A DNA stretch of 60,121 nt from GCA-2725625 sp964574215 (GTDB lineage: Bacteria > Pseudomonadota > Alphaproteobacteria > Rhodospirillales > UBA2165): contig CAZNLR010000031.1 in NCBI GenBank assembly GCA_964574215.1, positions 1 to 60,121 of the forward strand, written 5' to 3'. A model generated the notes under the pieces. The model was not told the origin of the DNA. It ran no database searches and worked only from the letters and a program-made list of their open reading frames with translations. Below are positions 52,453 to 60,010 of the stretch, piece by piece. Positions within the stretch are counted from its first letter, which is position 1. Each line of letters opens with the position of its first letter. The position numbers and the translations under genes were made by a program.

Positions 52453-53517
52453 ATGGATTCAACGGAAAAACCTGCCGACAATAAATTTACCGACTTCCCG
52501 TTTTATGAGGAAGGCAAGGTGCCGCAGTATCAGCGCTACCATTCCGAAGTATCTTATATGGACGAGTTGGAGTTGATTTGGGGCAAACGATGGGGCGCCC
52601 AGGGTCTTGGAAAACTGCGCGAAGTGGCCATGGTCCGTCCGACCGAGACCGAAGTGAAGAAGATGTACGAGGAAGATAGCTCCTTCTACGTCTTCGACGG
52701 CAATACGCCGGATTTGGAACTCCTGCAGGAACAGCACCTGAACCTTGCCAAGACTTACGAAAGCCTGGGGATCAAAGTTCACTATGTTTCCTGGGCGGAA
52801 GATCCGCCGCGTTCGGCTTACGGTCCTTTGAAACGTAGCATTTCGGCGGCGGCAGGATTTGTCATCAACGGCGGAGCCATCATCCCGCGCGAAGGAACTC
52901 CTTATTGGCGCGGCCGTTCCCGCTACGTCTCCAAATTCTTAATGGACCTGGATTGCCCGATTCTTTACACCGTGCACGGGATGGGCGTCTGCGAAGTGGG
53001 CGCCGCGACCCGGATGAGCGACGATTTCGCCATCCTCATGCTATCCACGGACTGCAACGCCGAGGGCGCCCGGCAGGTGATCCCCATCATGGAAAATTGC
53101 GGCTACAAGGAAGTTCATATTGCCCATAGCCCGGGGCCGCTCTACGACTTCCACGAGGATGTTCCAGGCTGGATGCACACGGACATGTGGATTACGCCGC
53201 TCGACGCCAAACTGGCGATGATATATCCGCCGTGGTGTGACTACGGCACGATCCGGCGTTTGCACGAAATCGGCTATGAATTGATCGAATGTCCGGCCGA
53301 GGAAATCCAGCTCTATCCCACCAACGGCATCACTGTCGAGCCGCGCAAAATTATTATGAATTCATCGGCGGTGAAGACCATTGCGTTGCTGGAATCCCAT
53401 GGCATCGAGGTTATCGGCATCAATTACGACGAAGTTCACAAATATGGCGGCGGTATTCGCTGCAATACCATGCAGCTTATCCGCGACGCTGGCCCCAATA
53501 CTTTCGAAGAAGACTAA
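52453..53517 (+). CDS. DDAH/amidinotransferase-superfamily enzyme
   Basis: A 354-residue beta-propeller protein of the guanidino-group modifying superfamily. Catalytic Cys337 lies in YGGGIRCNTMQL and the catalytic His242 in MHTDMWITPLDAK; an acidic cluster follows. Relatives hydrolyse or transfer the guanidino carbon of arginine derivatives (DDAH, arginine deiminase, amidinotransferase). Its position between two importers and next to Mo-hydroxylases suggests a role in opening or trimming a guanidine- or amidine-containing substrate. That is inference. Confidence 0.85.
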   Translation: MDSTEKPADNKFTDFPFYEEGKVPQYQRYHSEVSYMDELELIWGKRWGAQGLGKLREVAMVRPTETEVKKMYEEDSSFYVFDGNTPDLELLQEQHLNLAKTYESLGIKVHYVSWAEDPPRSAYGPLKRSISAAAGFVINGGAIIPREGTPYWRGRSRYVSKFLMDLDCPILYTVHGMGVCEVGAATRMSDDFAILMLSTDCNAEGARQVIPIMENCGYKEVHIAHSPGPLYDFHEDVPGWMHTDMWITPLDAKLAMIYPPWCDYGTIRRLHEIGYELIECPAEEIQLYPTNGITVEPRKIIMNSSAVKTIALLESHGIEVIGINYDEVHKYGGGIRCNTMQLIRDAGPNTFEED

Positions 53518-53567
53518 GTTCACGCATTTAGTAAGTTAGAATCAATACACAACAAGGAGGTAGGAAC

Positions 53568-54737
53568 GTGTCAAATAAACTAAAAATACTTACATCAGCA
53601 TTCGCACTTATCATGTTCAGTTTCGCCGTTCAGGCAGCCGAACCGCTACGGCTCGGTTATTCCATCGCCAAAACGGGACTGTTCGCTAAGGCGGTGCCGT
53701 CGCAAATTACGGCTTACGAGCTTTGGGCCGAACAGGTCAATAAAGCCGGTGGGCTGAACGTTGCCGGCACCAAACGGCCGATCAAACTGATCTGGTACGA
53801 TGATGAATCAAACCCCACCAAATCGGCCCAGATTTACGAAAAGCTGATCACCCAGGACAAGGTTGATCTGCTGCTGGCGCCGTGGGGAACGCCTCATCAT
53901 TTGAACGTTGCCGGTGTGGTGGAAAAATACAAATTTCCCATGGTCGGCAATACGGCGGCTTCCGTCGCCGTCCGTCAGATCAAGCCGGGTAATATCTGGT
54001 TCCCGACGCCCATGTTTCCGGACCGCGTCGCGGCCGAACTGGTCGGTCTTCTCAAAGCCAACGGCATCAAATCGGCGGCGGTGATTTCCAACGTGTTGCC
54101 GTTCTCGTCCGAAAACCGGCAGTTCCTTCTGCCGGCGCTCAAAAAGGCTGGTATCGCAGTTAAGGTCAATGAGCAGTACCCACCCGATGTCAAGGACATG
54201 ACCACCATGCTGACGGCGATCAAAAAAGCCAAGGTGGACGCCGTCATAGGCTTGGCGTATCCGGCGGATTCATTTCTCTATATGGGTCAGGCCAAAGGAA
54301 TCGGCATCGACGCGCCGTTCCAGTTCCTGCTGGTCGGCCCGACCATCGACGCTTTCGGCAAGGCTTTCGGTAAATTCGCCGACGGTATCGTCACCATGGG
54401 CCATTGGAGTCCGAAACAAAAAGCCTGGCCGCGGGCCAAGTCGTTTTTCGAGGCCTATAAAGCCAAGTACAAAGGCATGAACCCGGATTACCTGGATACG
54501 GCCATCGCCTATATGTCCTTGGAGATTCTGGAGCAGGCCGTGGCCAAGGCGGGGCTCGACAAGGATAAACTGCGCAAGGTCATTTCGAGCGATACGTTCG
54601 ACACCATCAACGGCCCGGTTAAATTCAATGGTATTGAAAATGCCATTACACCGGTCGCCTTCCTGCAACAACAGTCCGGGCAGATGGAACTCATCTGGCC
54701 GAACAAGATCGCCACCAGCAAATTCATGAAACGCTAA
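53568..54737 (+). CDS. Branched-chain amino acid-type ABC substrate-binding protein (LivK-like)
   Basis: A 389-residue periplasmic binding protein with a signal peptide (cleavage after VQA, about residue 23) and a Peripla_BP_6 fold (LGYSIAKTGLFAKAVPS, then VDLLLAPWGTPHHLNVAG). GTG start with AAGGAGG upstream. LivK-like proteins in catabolic islands commonly bind aromatic acids rather than leucine. Confidence 0.93.
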   Translation: MSNKLKILTSAFALIMFSFAVQAAEPLRLGYSIAKTGLFAKAVPSQITAYELWAEQVNKAGGLNVAGTKRPIKLIWYDDESNPTKSAQIYEKLITQDKVDLLLAPWGTPHHLNVAGVVEKYKFPMVGNTAASVAVRQIKPGNIWFPTPMFPDRVAAELVGLLKANGIKSAAVISNVLPFSSENRQFLLPALKKAGIAVKVNEQYPPDVKDMTTMLTAIKKAKVDAVIGLAYPADSFLYMGQAKGIGIDAPFQFLLVGPTIDAFGKAFGKFADGIVTMGHWSPKQKAWPRAKSFFEAYKAKYKGMNPDYLDTAIAYMSLEILEQAVAKAGLDKDKLRKVISSDTFDTINGPVKFNGIENAITPVAFLQQQSGQMELIWPNKIATSKFMKR

Positions 54738-54756
54738 GTCGATCTAAGAAAAAAAC

Positions 54757-54810
54757 GGGGACGGTCTCCTTTTTCTATTGCGAAAAATGGGGACGGTCCC
54801 CTTTTTCTAG
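54757..54810 (+). terminator. Two terminator-like GGGGAC repeats between livK-like and livH-like genes
   Basis: Two copies (54757-54778 and 54789-54810) of a GGGGACGGTCTCC/CCCC hairpin with flanking A and T runs; each ends TTTTTCTA. They could attenuate transcription between the binding-protein gene and the permeases. The stems are short (4-6 bp), so strength is uncertain. Confidence 0.5.
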
Positions 54811-54822
54811 GCGCCGCGAGAT

Positions 54823-55713
54823 ATGGACGTATTTTTTTCAGGTCAGCTGCTGTTTGCCGCTTTGGTATTAGGATCAGCCTATGCGCTGATTGCCCTGGGG
54901 CTGAACCTCGTTTACGGCACCATGCGGCTGCTCAATATAGCCCACGGCGATATCATTATGATCGGCGCCTATATTTCTTTCTGGCTGTTTACGTTGGCCG
55001 ATGTTTCGCCCTTGATTTCCATGTTTATCGCGGCAGGCTTGGCGGCACTGATCGGCGCCGGCGTCTATTACGGATTGTTCCAGCGCCAGCTTGGCTCCGG
55101 CCTGATGATCGAGCGCATCGAAGCGAATTCGCTGCTGATATTCTTCGGCGTCTCGGTGATCATTCAAAATGTTACGTCTTTTGCCTTTACGGCGTCGCCC
55201 CGGGCCTACCAATATATGGATTTCGTCTACCAGTTCGGCGGCGCTTCCATGACGGCAAATCGGTTGGTAACGCTGTTTGTCACGTTGGTCATTTGCATTC
55301 TGGTAATCATTTTCCTCCGAACGAATATATACGGCCTCGCCATAAAAGCCCTGATCCAGAACCCGACGGCGGCGGCCATCGTCGGCGTCAAGGTCAAGCG
55401 CGTTCAGCTGGTCAGTTTCTGCCTCGGCTTCGGATTGACGGGTCTGGCCGGTGTCCTTGTCAGTATGACGGAAACGACACAACCGTTTATGGGATTTCCG
55501 TTTACCATCGCCGCCTTCGTGGTTATCATTTTAGGTGGATTGGGGAATCTGACCGGCGGCATTGTTGCCGGTTATTTTCTGGGATTCCTGCAAATTTTCG
55601 GCGTGGCGTTAAGCTCGCCGACTTATGAATCCGTTCTGCTCTACGGTGTTTTTGTTCTTATTTTATTGGTGCGCCCGCAGGGTTTCTTTGGCGGAAGGAG
55701 GATCGTCAGATGA
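54823..55713 (+). CDS. Branched-chain amino acid-type ABC permease (LivH-like)
   Basis: A 296-residue membrane protein with the LivH opening GLNLVYGTMRLLNIAHGDIIMIGAY and eight segments. It overlaps the next permease gene by 4 nt. It imports the ligand of the adjacent binding protein. Confidence 0.94.
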   Translation: MDVFFSGQLLFAALVLGSAYALIALGLNLVYGTMRLLNIAHGDIIMIGAYISFWLFTLADVSPLISMFIAAGLAALIGAGVYYGLFQRQLGSGLMIERIEANSLLIFFGVSVIIQNVTSFAFTASPRAYQYMDFVYQFGGASMTANRLVTLFVTLVICILVIIFLRTNIYGLAIKALIQNPTAAAIVGVKVKRVQLVSFCLGFGLTGLAGVLVSMTETTQPFMGFPFTIAAFVVIILGGLGNLTGGIVAGYFLGFLQIFGVALSSPTYESVLLYGVFVLILLVRPQGFFGGRRIVR

Positions 55714-56618
55714 GCGGCCGGGCTCTCGGTTTTACCTTCGGCGCATTGGTTCTGGCGGCAATCGTTCTGCCGGGATTCGTCGGCGCTTATTCCCTGACCG
55801 TTGCACTAACCCTGTGTATGTGGATCGCCCTGACACAAAGCTGGGTCATCCTGTCCGGCATGACCGGCTATATCTCCCTCGGCCACGTAGTCTTCTATGG
55901 CTTGGGCGCCTATACCGTTGTGGTAACCTGGCAGTCGATATCTCTCTTTATAGCTATTCCGTTGGCCGGACTTTTCGCCGGTCTGTTCGCCTTTATCATC
56001 GGCACGCCGGTACTCCGGGTGAGGGGGCCTTATTTCGTCATACTCACCTTCGGTATCGCCGAGTTGGTAAAGTTTATCGTCGTCAATGTGGAAGTCGGTT
56101 TGGGCAAAGCCAGCCGCTTATTGTTCGGCGCGCCGTCGACGGAAGTGATTTACTACGCCATGTTGTTCCTGGCAGTTGCCGCAACTTTACTTGCCTGGGC
56201 GCTTCGGCGATCACGTTTCGGCCAGGGTCTGCTGGCCATCCGCGAGGACGAAGAGGCGGCGGAAACCATCGGTATTCCGGTGGCGCGCTACAAGGCCGTC
56301 GCCTTTACCATCTCGGCTGTCATTCCGGGCATGGTCGGCGGGCTGATGGCGCTGCGCTCGACCTATTTCGAGACGCTTCAGGTTTTCAATCCACTGGTCT
56401 CCTTCACCATTGTCACCATGGCCATCATCGGCGGCAGCGACGACGCCAGGGGACCGATCCTGGGCGCCGGTATGCTGGTTATACTGTCTGAACTGCTGTG
56501 GGCTAATGCGCCCCAACTGTATCTGATTATTCTCGGTGTTTTGCTTATCGCCTTTGTCCTGACCATGCCGTATGGCATCGTCGGCTATATCACCGAGCGA
56601 TGGAGCAAAGCGCCATGA
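55710..56618 (+). CDS. Branched-chain amino acid-type ABC permease (LivM-like)
   Basis: A 302-residue membrane protein with LSGMTGYISLGHVVFYGLGAY near residue 48 and the coupling loop IREDEEAAETIGIPVARYKAVAF. This is the LivM type. It starts 4 nt inside the previous gene (ATGA overlap). Confidence 0.94.
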   Translation: MSGRALGFTFGALVLAAIVLPGFVGAYSLTVALTLCMWIALTQSWVILSGMTGYISLGHVVFYGLGAYTVVVTWQSISLFIAIPLAGLFAGLFAFIIGTPVLRVRGPYFVILTFGIAELVKFIVVNVEVGLGKASRLLFGAPSTEVIYYAMLFLAVAATLLAWALRRSRFGQGLLAIREDEEAAETIGIPVARYKAVAFTISAVIPGMVGGLMALRSTYFETLQVFNPLVSFTIVTMAIIGGSDDARGPILGAGMLVILSELLWANAPQLYLIILGVLLIAFVLTMPYGIVGYITERWSKAP

Positions 56619-57343
56619 GTTTGCTGGATATCAAAGACGTCAGTAAATCCTTCGGCGGGTTGCAGGCGCTTCAGGATATCAATTTTTCCGTCGAGAGCGG
56701 TGAGATCGTCGGCATCATGGGCGCCAATGGCGCGGGCAAGACGACGCTGTTCAGTCTGATCGCCGGACACGCCCGGCCTAACAAGGGGGAGATGACCCTG
56801 GAAGGCCAAAGCCTGGATGGGTTTAAGCCTAACAAAGTCTGCCGTATGGGCGTCGCCCGCACCTATCAGATCGTCCGGCCGTTCAGGAACCTGACCGTTT
56901 ACGACAACGTATTGACGGCCGTGTTGTTCGGCCGGGATCATAAAAAGTCAAAGGCCGAGGCGGAATTCCGCGCCCTTCAGGTATTGGATGAAATCGGCTT
57001 GGCGGAGCGGGCGGATCAGACAGCCGGCACTTTGACGCTGTCGGGTCAGAAGCGGCTGGAAGTCGCCAAGGCGTTGGCCACCAATCCCAGCCTTTTGATG
57101 CTGGACGAGGTCATGGCCGGTTTGACGCCTTCGGAAGTCAAAGACATGCTCGACGTTATCAGGCGTCTCAAGAACAGCTATGATCTGACCATATTGATCA
57201 TTGAACATGTCATGCAGGCGCTGATGGACCTGTCCGACCGCATCATCGTACTTCATCATGGCGAGTTGATTGCCGAAGGAACGCCTGGCGAGGTGGCCAA
57301 GGACCCGCATGTTCTCGAAGCCTATATTGGGGGGACGGCATGA
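56615..57343 (+). CDS. Branched-chain amino acid-type ABC ATPase (LivG-like)
   Basis: A 242-residue ATPase with Walker A GANGAGKTT near residue 36, signature LSGQKRLEVAKAL and Walker B LMLDEVMAGL; the LivG-type C-terminal extension is short. ATG at 56615 overlaps the livM-like stop by 4 nt; an in-frame ATG at 56600 would lie deeper inside that gene. Confidence 0.93.
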   Translation: MSLLDIKDVSKSFGGLQALQDINFSVESGEIVGIMGANGAGKTTLFSLIAGHARPNKGEMTLEGQSLDGFKPNKVCRMGVARTYQIVRPFRNLTVYDNVLTAVLFGRDHKKSKAEAEFRALQVLDEIGLAERADQTAGTLTLSGQKRLEVAKALATNPSLLMLDEVMAGLTPSEVKDMLDVIRRLKNSYDLTILIIEHVMQALMDLSDRIIVLHHGELIAEGTPGEVAKDPHVLEAYIGGTA

Positions 57344-58056
57344 TGTCGGCGCAATTGAAGCTATCCGGCGTGGTCGGCGGTTACGGTCCGGTGAGAATTC
57401 TCCACGGCGTCGACTTGGCTGCCGAGGTCGGCAGTGTCACAGCCTTGATCGGCAGCAACGGCGCGGGCAAAAGCACAACGCTCAGGACCATCGCCGGTCT
57501 TTTGCCCGTCATCGCCGGCAGCATCGAATTCGACGGTAATTCCATTGAAACTTTGTCGACGGATCAGCGCGTGGATTTGGGCATCGTCATGGTGCCGGAG
57601 GGGAGATTGATATTCCCAGATATGACGGTGGAGGAAAACCTGCGGCTGGGCGCGTTTACCGGCCGGGCGAGGGACAATACGTCGAAAAACCTGACGAAGA
57701 TTTATGACATGTTTCCCCGCCTGCTTAACCGCAGGAATCAAGCGGGTGGCACGTTGTCGGGTGGTGAGCAGCAGATGCTGGCTCTGGGACGGGGTCTGAT
57801 GGCCGAGCCCCGCATGCTGCTGCTGGATGAACCGTCGTTGGGTCTGGCGCCAGTCATCGCCCAACAGATATTCGAGATTATCGAAGAGCTCCGCCGTACC
57901 GGCCTGACTATCCTGCTGGCCGAGCAAGATGTCCACCGGACCTTGCAGGTTTCCGATCATGCATATGTACTGGAAAGTGGTGAAATGGCTTTGGATGGCC
58001 CCAGCAGCCAAATGCTCAACGAGCCGGGTATCCAGGAAGCCTATTTGGGATTGTAG
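57340..58056 (+). CDS. Branched-chain amino acid-type ABC ATPase (LivF-like)
   Basis: A 238-residue ATPase with Walker A GSNGAGKST near residue 38, signature LSGGEQQMLALGRGL and Walker B LLLDEPSLGLAP, the LivF pattern. It overlaps the previous gene by 4 nt and ends the operon. Confidence 0.94.
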   Translation: MMSAQLKLSGVVGGYGPVRILHGVDLAAEVGSVTALIGSNGAGKSTTLRTIAGLLPVIAGSIEFDGNSIETLSTDQRVDLGIVMVPEGRLIFPDMTVEENLRLGAFTGRARDNTSKNLTKIYDMFPRLLNRRNQAGGTLSGGEQQMLALGRGLMAEPRMLLLDEPSLGLAPVIAQQIFEIIEELRRTGLTILLAEQDVHRTLQVSDHAYVLESGEMALDGPSSQMLNEPGIQEAYLGL

Positions 58057-58071
58057 ATAATTTGTACTTGC

Positions 58072-58150
58072 AATGTCTGCTTAACACTAAATAGCGGCCA
58101 TCAAATCCACCAGTCCCAAATGTCCGCTTTTAGCCACAAGTGGACTAAAG
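58072..58150. repeat. Two degenerate copies of an AATGTCCGCTT-type intergenic unit
   Basis: AATGTCTGCTT...AGCGGCCAT (58072-58102) and AATGTCCGCTT...AGTGGACTA (58118-58147) resemble each other and each can pair weakly with its own end. They lie after the livF-like stop in a 204-nt gap that otherwise holds no gene. Confidence 0.4.
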
Positions 58151-58260
58151 ACCGCCAGAAAACTGAAGCTATTTAAATGACTGCGACAAAATTTGCGTAA
58201 CTTCAATGGATTTGAGATAGGATTAGGAAATAAGGAAAAAATATTTATCCTTTTAATTAT

Positions 58261-58899
58261 TTATTTGAACGAAATTGATTCATTAACCATGTCGTTCATT
58301 TTCTTCGGCCAAAATTCCGGAGCGGTAGGCGCTGTGTTCTCATTCTTAATAAATGTCCCCCAGCCGTCTCGGACAATTACAACTCGACCAGCACTATTTT
58401 CGACAAATATGCCACCGCCGCCCAGTAGTTGTACGTGAGGTATGCTCTTGAAATCTCCGACCCAGAAATCGGTGCCGCGGACACCAATGGTCGCCACATG
58501 AGTCACCACCTTGAAGGGGCGGTTTTCCAATTTTGCCAACTTCCCGGTCACTGCACGGAACGTGCCGGATATCAATCGTAACAGTGCGTCTCCCTCATTA
58601 TCCTTAAATCTATACTGCATGACGAAGAACTGGGTGCGTGAACTGAGGGTAAGGACGGTATCGTCGATCATCTTTATTTCAACCCGGCTTTTCGGACCGG
58701 TCGAAATGATGTCGTTGATGAATATTGGGCTGCCGACTTTGAGAGTACGGGGTTGCGCATCTTGAACAGCGACCACCGAGGAAACAATGCGGGTAACGGT
58801 GCCTACCTTGGTATCGTCAACATCTGACTTTGACACCATGGCGGTCGAAAATAATACTGTCAGAACTAAAATAGAGATACGATTTAGGATGGCGCCCAT
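58261..58899 (-). CDS. FecR-domain protein
   Basis: A 212-residue protein with an N-terminal hydrophobic signal or anchor (residues 8-23) and a FecR domain (LKVGSPIFINDIISTGPKSR, DDTVLTLSSRTQF, VVTHVATIGVRGTDFWVG). FecR domains act in the periplasm as scaffolds or in ECF-sigma signalling; no sigma factor or TonB receptor is adjacent, so the stand-alone role is unknown. Confidence 0.88.
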   Translation of the reverse strand: MGAILNRISILVLTVLFSTAMVSKSDVDDTKVGTVTRIVSSVVAVQDAQPRTLKVGSPIFINDIISTGPKSRVEIKMIDDTVLTLSSRTQFFVMQYRFKDNEGDALLRLISGTFRAVTGKLAKLENRPFKVVTHVATIGVRGTDFWVGDFKSIPHVQLLGGGGIFVENSAGRVVIVRDGWGTFIKNENTAPTAPEFWPKKMNDMVNESISFK

Positions 58900-59080
58900 T
58901 ATTGGAGTTCCTCCGATCAGTATAAGACTAATAATGCTTATCCGTGATGTTTATTCCCTATCATGGTGCGGCGAAGTAAATTTGGATCGTGAAGAAAACA
59001 TATTGCGAATGATAATTGGATGTGAACGTATAAATTGATGAAACTTGTGCGATCTAGTCTAGCAAAGTCTCTAATTGCGA

Positions 59081-59161
59081 AGCTTAGGGCCTAATTACTC
59101 ACCCATGGCCCGACTCTCCATTGATCTCGAACTGGTCACGCGGATGCTGATTTTCGGCTAA
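59081..59161 (+). pseudogene. Remnant of an IS1182-type transposase
   Basis: An in-frame fragment reads LGPNYSPMARLSIDLELVTR followed by MLIFG and a stop. It closely matches the conserved N-terminal segment of IS1182/IS5-type transposases (x-YSxxGRPSIDPELxxRMLIxGY), with the stop where Tyr is expected. Only about 26 codons remain. The rest of the 258-nt gap (58900-59157) holds no gene. It ends 4 nt into the convergent Crp-like gene. Confidence 0.55.
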
Positions 59162-59895
59162 GAATAAGACAGGCGGTTGGGTTCAAATTCAAGATTTAAC
59201 GCCCTGATGCTAGGTATTAAAACGGTCCGACGGGTAAAAATTGCTATTCCATCTGATTCCAATTTAAAAATTGCCCTGGACATCGTTTCTGGTGACATAC
59301 CGATCATCATTGCAATATCCTGACGTGCCAGTGGCAGATGAATTTCGGTTTGGCCACATTTGGTTTTATTTCCGTATTTATCGATTAAGGTATTCAACAA
59401 AAACGCAACTCGTGCCCGAGCGGGAAGCCACGCATTTTGGAATATTTTTTCCTCTGCAGCGCCAAGATTTGTCGATAGGCTTTTCAAAACACTAAGGCCC
59501 AAGAAAGGATTCTTCTCAAGCAATGAACTCACCGTTGTCGCCTCAATCATACAGATTCGTGACGGCTTCAAGGCTTTTGCACTTACGCAATAATTTTTGT
59601 CCGTTAGGAGTTCGTGAAAGCCGAAAACGTCTCCAGGAGAGACGAGGCTGATAGAAATCAATTTTCCATTGGCTTTTGTTTTGCGGACACCAATCAACCC
59701 AGACTCAAGGCAGTACACGCTGTGGCTTGGGAAGTCTTCCTGGAGTAGAACTTCGCCAGACTTGTATACATTGGTCACCCGGCTCTTATTTAGCTTTTCA
59801 ATCTCACTTTCACCCAGGTCGCACCATTCAGTCTGAAGACGTATTTGGCAGGTGAAACAATTTAGTGAATCAGAGTTTGTATCTTTTTTGACCAT
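59158..59895 (-). CDS. Crp/Fnr-family regulator with FNR-like cysteines
   Basis: A 245-residue regulator with a cNMP-like beta-barrel (residues 40-125), a dimerisation helix, and a C-terminal winged helix (LARQDIAMMIGMSPETMSRAI). Cys13, Cys16 and Cys25 near the N-terminus and Cys115 in SRICMIEA occupy the places of the four [4Fe-4S] ligands of FNR (spacing Cx2Cx8C). It may therefore sense O2. The ribosome-binding site is contained in a hairpin (59903-59924). Confidence 0.9.
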   Translation of the reverse strand: MVKKDTNSDSLNCFTCQIRLQTEWCDLGESEIEKLNKSRVTNVYKSGEVLLQEDFPSHSVYCLESGLIGVRKTKANGKLISISLVSPGDVFGFHELLTDKNYCVSAKALKPSRICMIEATTVSSLLEKNPFLGLSVLKSLSTNLGAAEEKIFQNAWLPARARVAFLLNTLIDKYGNKTKCGQTEIHLPLARQDIAMMIGMSPETMSRAIFKLESDGIAIFTRRTVLIPSIRALNLEFEPNRLSYS

Positions 59896-59902
59896 CGTTA
59901 TT

Positions 59903-59924
59903 CCAAATTTAAATGTTAATTTGG
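59903..59924 (-). promoter_or_regulatory. Hairpin covering the Crp/Fnr gene ribosome-binding site
   Basis: A 7-bp perfect inverted repeat, CCAAATT / AATTTGG, with an 8-nt loop lies 8-29 nt upstream of the ATG. On the mRNA its 3' arm contains the TTTGGAA Shine-Dalgarno-like sequence. It could be an autoregulatory operator or an RNA element. Confidence 0.4.
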
Positions 59925-59979
59925 AGATCAGCTAAACCTGACTCGCTACTAATATAACGATCGCGCAAATGACACTTTG

Positions 59980-60010
59980 ACACTGGTCATTTCCAGTGTG
60001 TTTTCTTTTG
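59980..60010 (+). terminator. Terminator-like inverted repeat near the right edge
   Basis: A 7-bp perfect repeat, ACACTGG / CCAGTGT, with a 6-nt loop is followed by GTTTTCTTTTG. No plus-strand gene precedes it in view, so its role is not clear. The rest of 59896-60121 holds no gene that I can support. Confidence 0.3.

Noticed and set aside
58193..58438. 81-codon open frame on the plus strand
   Set aside because: Most of it is antisense to the FecR-domain gene; no ribosome-binding site.
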